64,000 nucleotides of DNA. Origin: an uncultured Eubacteriales bacterium. Lineage in GTDB: Bacteria > Bacillota > Clostridia > Christensenellales > CAG-314. The notes below the pieces were generated by a model. It was not told the DNA's origin and ran no database searches. It was given only the letters and a program-made list of their open reading frames with translations. Both the position numbers and the translations under genes were made by a program. Every line of letters begins with the position of its first letter. Positions within the stretch are counted from its first letter, which is position 1. The stretch lies in contig UQVY01000001.1 in NCBI GenBank assembly GCA_900544545.1, positions 186,001-250,000 on the forward strand. The letters run 5' to 3'. Positions 36,698 to 44,845 of this stretch are shown piece after piece.

Positions 36698-37897
36698 ATG
36701 AAGATCGAGACGCAGATAGAATTTTCGGATTATACCGAAAACCTCAGGGCTTTGGGCGAATACAAAGGTCAGGACGTGATTATCGACGGAATTATTCCGG
36801 GCGAAACGGCGGAAGTTACGCTTACGGATAAAATCGACGACGTTTATTACGGGAAGCTTAAAAAGATAGTAAAAGCCTCCAGATACAGAGAAAAACCGAT
36901 ATGTCCCTATTACGATTCGTGCGGAAACTGTTCGCTTTCACACGTGAGTTATCAGGCCCGTCTCGATTCAAAAGCCGACGCACTCAAAAAAAGGCTGGAG
37001 TTTGCGGGCGAAAGCGTAAAAATCGAGCCTGTCGAAAAGGTCTTTTTCCCTTATAAATACAGAAATCATATTTCGCTTTTCTTTTCGCATAAAAAAGATG
37101 CGGTTACGCTCGGATACAAGGATCCGAGAACGGGACTCGTGTCCGATATAGATTCCTGCGCGGTATGCGATAAATGGGCGTCCGTACTTATCAAAACGGT
37201 CAAAACCTTTGCGGGTAAGTTCAAAATCAAAAGTTTCAGCCCGATTACGGGAGAAGGAAAACTCGTTTCCCTTAACGCGGTATATATAGACGGTCGTCTG
37301 ATTCTTGCGATAGAATGTGCGGGCGAATCTCTTATGGGATCCGCGTGGCTTCATAAAGAGCTTTGCTCGGTTTTCGGAAAGGTGAATTTTTACACTGCGT
37401 ACAGAAGCGACGCGGGTATGCAGTACAATCTTATCGGCGGCGACAGAAAGGCTTCCGTGAGATTTTGCGGAAAACAGATTCCCGTCAGACCGAATATGCG
37501 CCTTCCGGTCAACGATAAACTTTTTTCTAAGGCTTTTAGGACGATAGAGGACAGAATAAGAGAGGAATATACGCTTGTTTCGGGAGATTGTTCCGCGGTT
37601 ATTACGGACCTTCTTTCGGATAACGAAAACGTTTTTATTAAAAAGGGCAGCAGTATGCCCGTAAAAAAGCCTTTACAGGGATTTATGGAAATCAAGGACC
37701 TTTTCAGCGATAATCAGCGGAGATTTTTAAAGACTTTCAGGACAAAAAAGCTCGTCGTTCTCGTAAACGACTGCGACGGAATCGAAGATACCGTAAGGGC
37801 TCTTCTCGGCGAAAAATACGGAAGAGTAACGGTATTGCCTTTCGATATGCAGCCGCAGACCAAGAAGCTTTCCGCGCTGCTTTTTTGCGAGACCTGA
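36698..37897 (+). CDS. RlmD/TrmA-like RNA methyltransferase homologue lacking catalytic residues
   Basis: A 399-residue protein laid out like an RNA m5U methyltransferase. It has an N-terminal TRAM-like beta barrel (about 1-60), an iron-sulfur-type cysteine set (CPYYDSCGNC at about 69-78, later CAVC), and a central domain that aligns up to the FFQVN-like VNDKLF region. The C-terminal catalytic half is degenerate: no LDLYCGxG-type SAM motif, no DPPR, and no SCxP catalytic Cys. The C-terminal motif that normally holds the catalytic Glu (FPxTxHxE) reads MQPQTKKLS. The reading frame is intact and has its own start. It is probably an RNA-binding relative without methyltransferase activity. Confidence 0.75.
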   Translation: MKIETQIEFSDYTENLRALGEYKGQDVIIDGIIPGETAEVTLTDKIDDVYYGKLKKIVKASRYREKPICPYYDSCGNCSLSHVSYQARLDSKADALKKRLEFAGESVKIEPVEKVFFPYKYRNHISLFFSHKKDAVTLGYKDPRTGLVSDIDSCAVCDKWASVLIKTVKTFAGKFKIKSFSPITGEGKLVSLNAVYIDGRLILAIECAGESLMGSAWLHKELCSVFGKVNFYTAYRSDAGMQYNLIGGDRKASVRFCGKQIPVRPNMRLPVNDKLFSKAFRTIEDRIREEYTLVSGDCSAVITDLLSDNENVFIKKGSSMPVKKPLQGFMEIKDLFSDNQRRFLKTFRTKKLVVLVNDCDGIEDTVRALLGEKYGRVTVLPFDMQPQTKKLSALLFCET

Positions 37898-37951
37898 TTT
37901 TTCAGGCAAAAATAACCGTCGGGTTCCGTCGGTTTTCGGAGATATGGAAAA

Positions 37952-38860
37952 ATGAATATTTTGGTTTCGGGACTGGTCAATATAGAAACGTCCGTACCCG
38001 TCCGCGGCTTTCCGGTGAGATATTATCCGATAGATTATCTGTTCGGAAGCGTTACGAGTTCGGTTTCGGGCGTAGGTTTCAATATAGCCCGAGCCTTGTC
38101 GCGATTGGGGGACGAAGTAGATATGGTTTCCCTTATCGGCAACGATTTTTACGGCGATTTTGCCCTGAAAAAGCTACGTGAATGCGGAATAAACACGCGT
38201 CTTGTCAGAAAGCAGCTCGGCCTGACCTGTCATTCGGTCGTGCTTTACGACAAGGACGGGAACAATCAGATTTATTGCGACCTTAAAGACGTTCAGAATC
38301 AGTCTTACGTTCAGAACGCCGATAAAGCGCTTATGAGGAGCGAACTCGCCGTTCTTTGCAACATCAATTTTTCGAGAGCCTTGCTTCCGAGAGCCAAACA
38401 GCTGAATATTCCCGTAGCGACCGACTGCCACGTGATAAGCGACGTTCACGACAGTTTCAATCTCGAATTTATGCGTTACGCGGACATTCTTTTCCTTTCG
38501 AATTCCGCTATTCAGGGCAGCGAATACGGCTTTATCCGTCAGCTTGCGGCGGCGTATTCGAGTAAAATCATAGTTATAGGAATGGGGAAAGAGGGCGCGA
38601 TGATGTATATCCGCGATACCGATTCGGTAAGGCATTATCCGGTACCGACAAACGAAAGCTTCGCGAACACGAGCGGGGCGGGAGAAGCGTTGTTCTCGTG
38701 TTTCGTACATTATTACGCGAAGGATAAGAATCCCGAAAGAGCTTTGGATTACGCTCAGACTTTTGCGACGCAGAAACTTCATTCGACCGCTCCGGATGAA
38801 GGATTTATCGACGAAGACGAGCTGGAGAAAATCGTGGAGCGATATCATTCCGGAAAATAA
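37952..38860 (+). CDS. PfkB/ribokinase-family sugar kinase homologue
   Basis: A 302-residue protein with the ribokinase fold: a glycine-rich N-terminal region (SGVGFNIARALSRLG, about 43-57), IGNDFYGD, and the C-terminal signature reading NTSGAGEALFS. In active family members this is usually D-T-x-GAGD: here the first Asp is Asn and the catalytic Asp is Glu. ATP- and sugar-binding geometry otherwise looks kept. The substrate is unknown, and reduced or altered activity is possible. It follows the RlmD-like gene after 54 bases, perhaps on one transcript, and ends at a bidirectional terminator shared with lexA. Confidence 0.85.
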   Translation: MNILVSGLVNIETSVPVRGFPVRYYPIDYLFGSVTSSVSGVGFNIARALSRLGDEVDMVSLIGNDFYGDFALKKLRECGINTRLVRKQLGLTCHSVVLYDKDGNNQIYCDLKDVQNQSYVQNADKALMRSELAVLCNINFSRALLPRAKQLNIPVATDCHVISDVHDSFNLEFMRYADILFLSNSAIQGSEYGFIRQLAAAYSSKIIVIGMGKEGAMMYIRDTDSVRHYPVPTNESFANTSGAGEALFSCFVHYYAKDKNPERALDYAQTFATQKLHSTAPDEGFIDEDELEKIVERYHSGK

Positions 38861-38927
38861 CGCAAAAAAGCGTCCGCGCGGTCATGCTCAGACAGAGCCG
38901 TGCGAACGCTTAAAAACACCCGACGAC

Positions 38928-38958
38928 AAAACCGAAACGACCGAGTCGATTCGGTTTT
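38928..38958. terminator. Bidirectional intrinsic terminator between the kinase gene and lexA
   Basis: AAAACCGAA pairs with TTCGGTTTT, with an inner CGA/TCG pairing. A T-run lies on one side and an A-run on the other, so it can end transcripts from both strands. Confidence 0.85.
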
Positions 38959-38978
38959 TATTGTAGGAACGGGGAAAA

Positions 38979-39590
38979 CTACCAGTTGAATTGACGAATG
39001 CTTCCCACGACCTTACCCAAAACGGAAACGTTGTCGGTGAATTCCATATCCGCGTATTTGGGATTTTCCGCGTGAAGGGTGATATGGTCGTTATGATAGA
39101 AAAGACGCTTTACGGTAACGTCGCCGTCGATATACGCGACGACTATATCTCCGTTTTTTGTAGAGCATTCGCTGTCGACGATGATAAGGTCGTCGTTGAA
39201 AATACCCGCGCCTATCATACTGTCACCGCTGACGCGGAGCAAAAACAGGTTGCTGCCTCTGAAAAGGTTCCCGGGGAGAGAGTAATACTCTTCTATGTTT
39301 TCTGCCGCGAAAATAGGAAGACCTGCGCTGACTCGTCCGAGTAAAGGAAACTTCTGCTGATTTGCGGTAATCGGATTTTCCTGATTTTTAAGACTGAGAG
39401 AGCGGTTGATATTATTCTTTTTTGAGATTTTGCCCATTTTTTCGAGCTTATTGAAGTAGTATTGCACAGTAGCGGTCGAGTTGAACCCCATACTCTTCAT
39501 AATATCTCTTACGGTCGGCGAATAGCCGTTCTTTTCGATGAAATCCTGTATCTGAGCGAGGACTTCTTCAGATTTATCCGAGCGCGACAT
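38979..39590 (-). CDS. lexA: LexA repressor (SOS regulator)
   Basis: Represses DNA-damage genes and self-cleaves when RecA filaments form. An N-terminal winged helix (about 1-65, with GYSPTVRDI and STATVQYYF) precedes the S24 peptidase domain. The cleavage site Ala-Gly is in VSAGLP. The catalytic Ser is in GDSMIGAG and the Lys in GDVTVKRLF. Length 203. It has a clear promoter. I looked for a CGAAC-N4-GTTC-type operator in the upstream gap and saw only half-site-like sequences. Confidence 0.96.
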   Translation of the reverse strand: MSRSDKSEEVLAQIQDFIEKNGYSPTVRDIMKSMGFNSTATVQYYFNKLEKMGKISKKNNINRSLSLKNQENPITANQQKFPLLGRVSAGLPIFAAENIEEYYSLPGNLFRGSNLFLLRVSGDSMIGAGIFNDDLIIVDSECSTKNGDIVVAYIDGDVTVKRLFYHNDHITLHAENPKYADMEFTDNVSVLGKVVGSIRQFNW

Positions 39591-39625
39591 AATTTTTTCC
39601 TCCGAACGTTTTATAGGTTTTCTGT

Positions 39626-39654
39626 ATTATACACTTTTTTTTCGGGATTGACAA
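39626..39654 (-). promoter_or_regulatory. Sigma-A promoter of lexA
   Basis: On the minus strand TTGTCA (39654-39649) and TATAAT (39631-39626), spacer 17, 36 bases before the lexA start. Confidence 0.85.
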
Positions 39655-39698
39655 GTGTTTAAAGCTCTAAAAACGTTTGTTTTATACGTAAATTGATT

Positions 39699-41000
39699 TC
39701 ACTGCGAAAAGTGCGCGGGATTTGTTTCGGACGGAGGAGAAAAAATCTTTTTCCGAGGCGCGTCCAGATATGCGGAATATTCGCGCAGCAGCTTTTCCGA
39801 TATCACGCAGTCGTAAGCGATTCGGTCGTCGAGAATTTCCGTTCGCAGAATAACCGCGTTCTTTCTGAGGGAGGCGAGAGCCTTTCCGTCGGTATAGGGG
39901 ATAACGAGCCGACAATTCACCGATTCTCCGAATAAAGCCGTTTCTATACGCTTTTTAAGATTAACGAAGCCTTCGCCCGTTCTTGCGGAAACCAGAAGTT
40001 TTCCGGACGAAAAATATCTTTCCAGAGAAGTGCGCGGCAAAAGGTCGCATTTGTTGTAAACGGTAACGACGGGAGCGGTTACGCCGAGTTCTTCGAGAGT
40101 TCTTAAAGTAACCGAACAATGAGCTTCGTGATTTGCGTCGGAAACGTCGCAGACGTTTAAAATCAGGTCTGCGTGGAGAGCTTCTTCGAGAGTGGAGCGG
40201 AAGGATGCGATTAAGTCCGTGGGAATGTTTCTTATGAAGCCTACGGTGTCCGTTATAACGGCGAAAGAACCGTTATCGAAAACGAGTTTTCTCGCGGACG
40301 GATCGAGCGTTGCGAAAAGCCGGTCGGCGACGTATACGTCGGAGCAGGTCAAAGCGTTCAGAAGCGAGGATTTTCCCGCGTTCGTATAACCTACGAGAGC
40401 CACGCATGGAATTTCGTTTTTTTCTCTCTTTTTTCTGTGATTGGCTCGGGTTTTTTCGATTTCGTCGATACGGCTTTCGAGTACGGAAATGCGTTTTCTT
40501 ATATGGCGTTTGTCCGTTTCGAGTTTTGTTTCGCCCGGACCTCTCGTACCTATGCCGCCGCCGAGTCGGGATAAATTCTTTCTCGAGCCGATAAGCCTCG
40601 GAAGATTGTATTTCATCTGCGCGAGTTCGACCTGAAGTTTACCTTCGGCGCTTTTTGCGCGCGAGGCGAAGATATCGAGAATCAGCGTGGTTCTGTCTAT
40701 TACCTTACAGTCTATTATCTCGTCTATTGCCGCAATTTGCGAGGGAGTCAGTTCGTTCTCGAAAATAACCGCGTCTATATCGAGATTTTCGGCGTATCTC
40801 GCGACTTCCTCGAGCTTTCCGCTTCCGAGTACGGTCTGCGGGTCTATGCCGTTTCTTTTCTGAATCACAGTATCCACGACTTCTCCTCCGGCAGATTCGA
40901 CAAGTCCTGTGAGTTCGTCGAGAATATATTTGACGTCCTCGTTGTCTTTATAAACGTAAACGAGCAGTACGCGTTCTCTTTTCTGTGGGATTTCCTGCAT
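39699..41000 (-). CDS. hflX: Ribosome-associated GTPase HflX
   Basis: GTPase that rescues or splits stalled ribosomes under stress. The N-terminal HflX domain has the nucleotide-independent glycine-rich segment SRLGGGIGTRGPGE and a helical linker. The G domain then has GYTNAGKSS (G1), DTVGFIRN (G3) and YNKCDL (G4). Length 433 is normal. It starts 10 bases after the tyrosine recombinase stop, so both probably share a transcript from the promoter at 42131-42159. lexA downstream has its own promoter. Confidence 0.95.
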   Translation of the reverse strand: MQEIPQKRERVLLVYVYKDNEDVKYILDELTGLVESAGGEVVDTVIQKRNGIDPQTVLGSGKLEEVARYAENLDIDAVIFENELTPSQIAAIDEIIDCKVIDRTTLILDIFASRAKSAEGKLQVELAQMKYNLPRLIGSRKNLSRLGGGIGTRGPGETKLETDKRHIRKRISVLESRIDEIEKTRANHRKKREKNEIPCVALVGYTNAGKSSLLNALTCSDVYVADRLFATLDPSARKLVFDNGSFAVITDTVGFIRNIPTDLIASFRSTLEEALHADLILNVCDVSDANHEAHCSVTLRTLEELGVTAPVVTVYNKCDLLPRTSLERYFSSGKLLVSARTGEGFVNLKKRIETALFGESVNCRLVIPYTDGKALASLRKNAVILRTEILDDRIAYDCVISEKLLREYSAYLDAPRKKIFSPPSETNPAHFSQ

Positions 41001-41010
41001 TGGTCGTGTT

Positions 41011-42087
41011 TTATTCCTCCGTTTTCGATTTATGAAGCCTGACCTTGTCCGAGGCTTTTTTCCGTATATCGTCGGTTATCGCGGCGTAGTGTTTTTTGGT
41101 CGTGTTGACATCGCGGTGACCGAGAACGTCCGCGACTACGTAAATATCCCCCGTTTCGCGGTAAAGTTCCGTGCCGTAGGTGCTTCTCAGTTTATGCGGA
41201 GTTATCCGTTTCAGAGGAACGCTCAGCTGAGAGTATTTTCTGACGAGAAGTTCGATCGAGCGAGTGGAGAGCCGTTCTTTGGATTTGGAAAGAAAAAGAG
41301 CCTTCTGGTTTTTATCGGCGGATTCGTCCGAAACGCGATAATCCAGGTAGGGCATAAGGGCTTCGGCGACTTCTTCCGAAAAGTACAGAATAACGCGGTT
41401 TCCGCCCTTTCTCGTAACGACGAAGGAATTGTCGGCGAAATTCACGTCGTCGACGTTCAGTCCCACGCATTCGCTTATTCGTATGCCCGTGCCGAGAAGG
41501 AGGGTAACTATTGCCGTATCCCTGAGTTTGTTTTTGTCGTGAAAAGCTTTCTGATGGCGAGTCATTCCAGTACCCGTTTCCACCGTTTCGAGCAGGTCGG
41601 AAATTTCGTTGCCCTTAAGTCTTACTATTTCTTTTTCGTGTATTTTGGGAGTCTGGACTTTAGCCGCCGCGTTATGGGAAATATAGTCGTTTTTATACAG
41701 AAAGTTCATTAAAGCCCTTATCGACGCAAGTTTTCTCGCTTTACCCTTTTCTCCGTTTTTCTGAACTTCTTCGTTTTTTTCGTAAATCGAAACGTAACTT
41801 AAAAAGCATTCGATTTCAAACGCGGTAACCGTTTCCATATCTCCGAATCCGAATTTCTTTACGTCGTAATCGGAAAACCTGTTGATATTTCTTATACAGT
41901 AATCGAAGAATACGCGAAGGTCGTAGGCATAATTAAGACGGGTGAGCATAGTCGTTCTGTTTTCGATCGCGACGAAAAACTGAAGACAAAACGAAGGAAG
42001 GTCGTTTTTGATAACTGCGTCGAGTCTTTGCTTGTTGACGACGTCTCTTTGCTTAAAATAATCGTTGCCCGAAGCGTTTTTAGCCAT
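41011..42087 (-). CDS. Tyrosine recombinase (phage-integrase family, Xer-like)
   Basis: Site-specific DNA recombinase. An N-terminal SAM-like core-binding domain (about 30-145) precedes the catalytic domain, which has the Arg in GTGIRISEC, HKLRS (His-x-x-Arg), LGHRDVNTTKKHY with the second His and the nucleophile Tyr. A basic insert lies near 110-120. Length 358. The start has a very strong AGGAGGTGA. It appears to be a chromosomal gene co-transcribed with hflX; I see no att repeats or other mobile genes nearby. Whether it is the XerC/XerD/XerS equivalent cannot be decided here. Confidence 0.9.
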   Translation of the reverse strand: MAKNASGNDYFKQRDVVNKQRLDAVIKNDLPSFCLQFFVAIENRTTMLTRLNYAYDLRVFFDYCIRNINRFSDYDVKKFGFGDMETVTAFEIECFLSYVSIYEKNEEVQKNGEKGKARKLASIRALMNFLYKNDYISHNAAAKVQTPKIHEKEIVRLKGNEISDLLETVETGTGMTRHQKAFHDKNKLRDTAIVTLLLGTGIRISECVGLNVDDVNFADNSFVVTRKGGNRVILYFSEEVAEALMPYLDYRVSDESADKNQKALFLSKSKERLSTRSIELLVRKYSQLSVPLKRITPHKLRSTYGTELYRETGDIYVVADVLGHRDVNTTKKHYAAITDDIRKKASDKVRLHKSKTEE

Positions 42088-42130
42088 AGATTCACCTCCT
42101 GCCGAGAATATCTGTCATCTCTACAGTTTA

Positions 42131-42159
42131 ATTTTAGCATTTTTTGTTTTTCTTGTAAA
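42131..42159 (-). promoter_or_regulatory. Sigma-A promoter of the recombinase-hflX operon
   Basis: On the minus strand TTTACA (42159-42154) and TAAAAT (42136-42131), spacer 17. Confidence 0.8.
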
Positions 42160-42187
42160 GAGAATCGCTTGAAAAAGCCGTTTGCGC

Positions 42188-42220
42188 AAAAAGAAAGGAG
42201 GCTGCATTGAAACAGCCTCC
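42188..42220 (-). terminator. Intrinsic terminator after spo0A
   Basis: Perfect 8-bp stem GGAGGCTG / CAGCCTCC with an 8-base loop. On the minus strand it is followed by TTTCTTTTT. Confidence 0.88.
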
Positions 42221-42275
42221 CGAACGAGCCGTACGCGTTCCCGAGGAACGGGGAGAAGCCACCCCCGGTCAGGCG

Positions 42276-43130
42276 TCAGACGTCGTTCTCTTCTTCACTT
42301 TCCTTTTTCTTATCGTCATCGACCTCCTTTCGTTTTTTTCTGTTCTTTTTGACGTGATCTCCTTCGAGGAGAAGTTTGTCCGCGAGAAGAGCGATAAATT
42401 CGCCGTTAGTAGGTTTTTCGTTGGCGGAGTATACTTTTATTCCGAAAAGTGAGTTTATGTTCTCGATTTTACCGCGATTCCAGGCAACTTCGATGGCGTG
42501 TCTTATAGCCCTTTCGACTTTGCTGGCGGAGGTATCGTATTCTTCGGCTATGGCAGGATAAAGTCTTTTGGTTATGCTGTTTATTACGGAAGGATCGTTA
42601 ACGGCGAGTATTATGCCCGAACGAAGGAAATGATAGCCTTTTATATGCGCGGGTATGCCGATACTCATAAAAACGGAGGTAATGCGCTCGTCGATGGAGC
42701 GGTTCTGATATCTGAAGGAATTTTCGGTCACGGCTGTGGTAACCGGAGCCGGAGGAAGCGGACGCGAAGCCGAATCCATAATCTTATCGAGAATAATCGA
42801 CGGATGGCACGGACGAATAAAACAATATTTTGCCCCCGACGCAAAGGCTTCCGAAAGAATTTTGCCTGCGGTAACCGAGGTCAGAACGTAGCAATCGGGC
42901 GGGACGCTTAAAAGCTGGCACTTGCGCATAAAAGTGATTCCGTCCATAACGGGTAGAATAAGATCGGTTATAACATAGTCGATATGCTTCTGTCCGATAA
43001 TCCGTAAGGCGGCTTGTCCGTCGCCGGTAAGATCAACCGAAGAAAAATAATCCGAGTCGAGCATATAATTTACAAGTTGATTAGTCTCGGCATCGTTTTC
43101 CTGGATAACTAAAAGAGCTGGCTTCATCAT
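42276..43130 (-). CDS. spo0A: Sporulation master regulator Spo0A with atypical receiver domain
   Basis: Response regulator that starts sporulation. The C-terminal sigma-factor-interacting/DNA-binding domain is strongly conserved: SIGIPAHIKGYHFLR, ITKRLYP, ASKVERAIRHAIEVAW, SLFG, KPTNGEFIALLADKL. The receiver domain (about 1-120) keeps the phospho-accepting Asp in ITDLILP and the switch Thr in VLTS. The acidic pair usually Asp-Asp is Gln-Glu (VIQEN), and the conserved Lys before Pro is Arg (FIRPC). After the canonical end there is an extra charged tail of about 30 residues rich in Lys, then Glu/Asp. Length 284 against about 267. The ATG follows GAGGAG. Confidence 0.95.
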   Translation of the reverse strand: MMKPALLVIQENDAETNQLVNYMLDSDYFSSVDLTGDGQAALRIIGQKHIDYVITDLILPVMDGITFMRKCQLLSVPPDCYVLTSVTAGKILSEAFASGAKYCFIRPCHPSIILDKIMDSASRPLPPAPVTTAVTENSFRYQNRSIDERITSVFMSIGIPAHIKGYHFLRSGIILAVNDPSVINSITKRLYPAIAEEYDTSASKVERAIRHAIEVAWNRGKIENINSLFGIKVYSANEKPTNGEFIALLADKLLLEGDHVKKNRKKRKEVDDDKKKESEEENDV

Positions 43131-43519
43131 AAAGCGTTCTCCTCAAAAAATTATTTATTTTCACGGTCCGTTCGGATCGTTGAATTCGATGGGATGGGAT
43201 CAATTATTATATTCGCGTTGTTGCCTGGATTTTTATTTTCTTATGTATAAATATGTTAACGAATTTGCTTTTTCCTTTCGACGCAATTATAATAACACAA
43301 ATTTTATTATTATGCAACTGTTTTTACTAAAAAAATATGGAAAAATTTAAAAATATTTTGGAATATTTTGTCGAAAATTTATTTTACGCAAAAAAATCTG
43401 GAGAAAAATTTGAAAAATCGAAGATTATTGGGTTTAGTGGCGGTTCCCGGACGAAAAGTCGAAAGTGACCGAAAATCTTTCCGAAGCATATTATGGAATA
43501 CAAAACGAGGAGAGAAAAA
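43131..43519. other. AT-rich regulatory gap between spo0A and glmM
   Basis: The 389-base divergent region is far richer in A and T than its surroundings, especially 43205-43435. No gene is visible. It holds the promoters of both genes; TATAAT-like sequences occur, but no -35/-10 pair is convincing. It contains a perfect 0A box and two weaker GTCGAA sites. Confidence 0.65.
43367..43375 (+). promoter_or_regulatory. 0A box (Spo0A binding site)
   Basis: TTTGTCGAA is identical to the Spo0A-binding consensus TTTGTCRAA. It lies 237 bases upstream of the spo0A start. Related GTCGAA cores lie at 43458-43463 and, inverted, near 43277-43283. Autoregulation is an inference. Confidence 0.6.
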
Positions 43520-44845
43520 ATGAGATTATTCGGAACGGACGGTATAAGATTCGTTTATTCTTCGGAAAAAAATTCCGTCGCTTATTCTTTGGGAAGGACT
43601 CTTTCGGAAATTTCTCCGAAGGAGTCGCCGCTCGTAGTAATCGGAAGGGACACGAGAGAGAGCGGAAACGACCTTTTGTCGGCTCTGGTTTCGGGAATAG
43701 CCGACGGAGGAGGAACGCCCGTAAATATCGGGATTCTTCCGACGAATGCCGTGGCTTATTTCGTAAGGAGGACGGGGGCGGATTGGGGCGTGATGATATC
43801 GGCGAGTCATAACGCGCCCGAATACAACGGACTCAAGGTTTTTGACGGAAGAGGTTTTAAAATCGACGAAAGAACGGCTTTCGTTATCGAAAAGCTTATG
43901 AGCAGGCAGGAGTATTTCGCGGCTCCGTCGGTTTCGGTAAAGGAAGTCGGAAACGCCGATGAGATATATATCGAAAGGCTTGCGGCGACGGCGGGAAGAC
44001 TCGACGGATTGAAGGTACTTATCGACTGCGCCTTCGGAAGCGCGGGAAAGGTTGTGGAAAAGGTCTTTTCGCTCTGCGGGGCGTCGGTGTCTGCGGTCAA
44101 CGATTCTTTATGCGGAAGCAGAATCAACGTCGGCTGCGGAGCGGCGTTTCCTTCGTCGGGAAGAAATCTTCCGCTGAAAGACTACGATCTGACTTTTCTT
44201 TACGACGGTGACGCAGACAGACTGGCCGTTTACGAAGGAGAAAAATATATCGAAGGGGAGCGGCTGTTTTATATTTTTGCGAAATATCTTCAGAAGAAAG
44301 GAGAGCTGGGAGGTAAAACTGCGGGTACGGTTTTAACCAACGGAGGACTTGAGCGGGCTTTGAACGAAATCGGAATAACTCTTTGCAGAAGCAGAGTGGG
44401 CGACGGAAACGTTCATAAGCTTATGAGAAGGGCGGGGTGCGTTTTCGGCGGCGAAAGCAGCGGGCATTTTCTGCTGTTTAAACTTGCGCCGACCTGCGAC
44501 GCGATAGCAAATTCTCTTTTTCTCGGGAAGATATATCTCGAAAAGGGAAGTTTTTCCGATTATTCCGAAGATTATCGTCCTTTCCCGAGCCGCTCTTTGA
44601 ATCTCGGAACGGATAACCTTCGCGAGGGAGCGGCGGAAAAGCTTTCGGAGAAGGCAATGGAGCTTTTCCCCGATATAAAAACGGTAATCCGCGAGAGCGG
44701 GACCGAACCGCTTCTGAGAATCTATGCGGAAAGCGAGGTCCTTTCCGAAGAAGAACTCGAAAATGCGTGCAGGATACTGTCGGATACGGCAAAGGAGGAA
44801 TTATGTGCGGAATATTCGGATACACGGGCAGAAAAAACGCTGTAA
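43520..44845 (+). CDS. glmM: Phosphoglucosamine mutase
   Basis: Interconverts glucosamine 6-phosphate and 1-phosphate for UDP-GlcNAc and peptidoglycan synthesis. The N terminus FGTDGIRF, the phosphoserine loop MISASHNAPEYNG, the metal loop DGDADR, the sugar-binding GGESSGH and the phosphate-binding RESGTEPLLR are all present. I chose the ATG at 43520 with ACGAGGAGAG upstream; an in-frame ATG nine codons earlier lacks a site. Length 441. It overlaps glmS by 43 bases, consistent with coupled expression. Confidence 0.96.
   Translation: MRLFGTDGIRFVYSSEKNSVAYSLGRTLSEISPKESPLVVIGRDTRESGNDLLSALVSGIADGGGTPVNIGILPTNAVAYFVRRTGADWGVMISASHNAPEYNGLKVFDGRGFKIDERTAFVIEKLMSRQEYFAAPSVSVKEVGNADEIYIERLAATAGRLDGLKVLIDCAFGSAGKVVEKVFSLCGASVSAVNDSLCGSRINVGCGAAFPSSGRNLPLKDYDLTFLYDGDADRLAVYEGEKYIEGERLFYIFAKYLQKKGELGGKTAGTVLTNGGLERALNEIGITLCRSRVGDGNVHKLMRRAGCVFGGESSGHFLLFKLAPTCDAIANSLFLGKIYLEKGSFSDYSEDYRPFPSRSLNLGTDNLREGAAEKLSEKAMELFPDIKTVIRESGTEPLLRIYAESEVLSEEELENACRILSDTAKEELCAEYSDTRAEKTL

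Noticed and set aside
39591..39698. SOS box upstream of lexA
   Set aside because: Only half-site-like GAAC/GTTT sequences are present; no full palindrome could be written.
41011..42087. Tyrosine recombinase as a sign of an integrated element
   Set aside because: No att-like repeats, no phage or plasmid genes and no change in base use in the flanks; it shares a transcript with hflX.
44780..44810. glmS ribozyme leader
   Set aside because: glmS starts inside glmM, leaving no untranslated leader.
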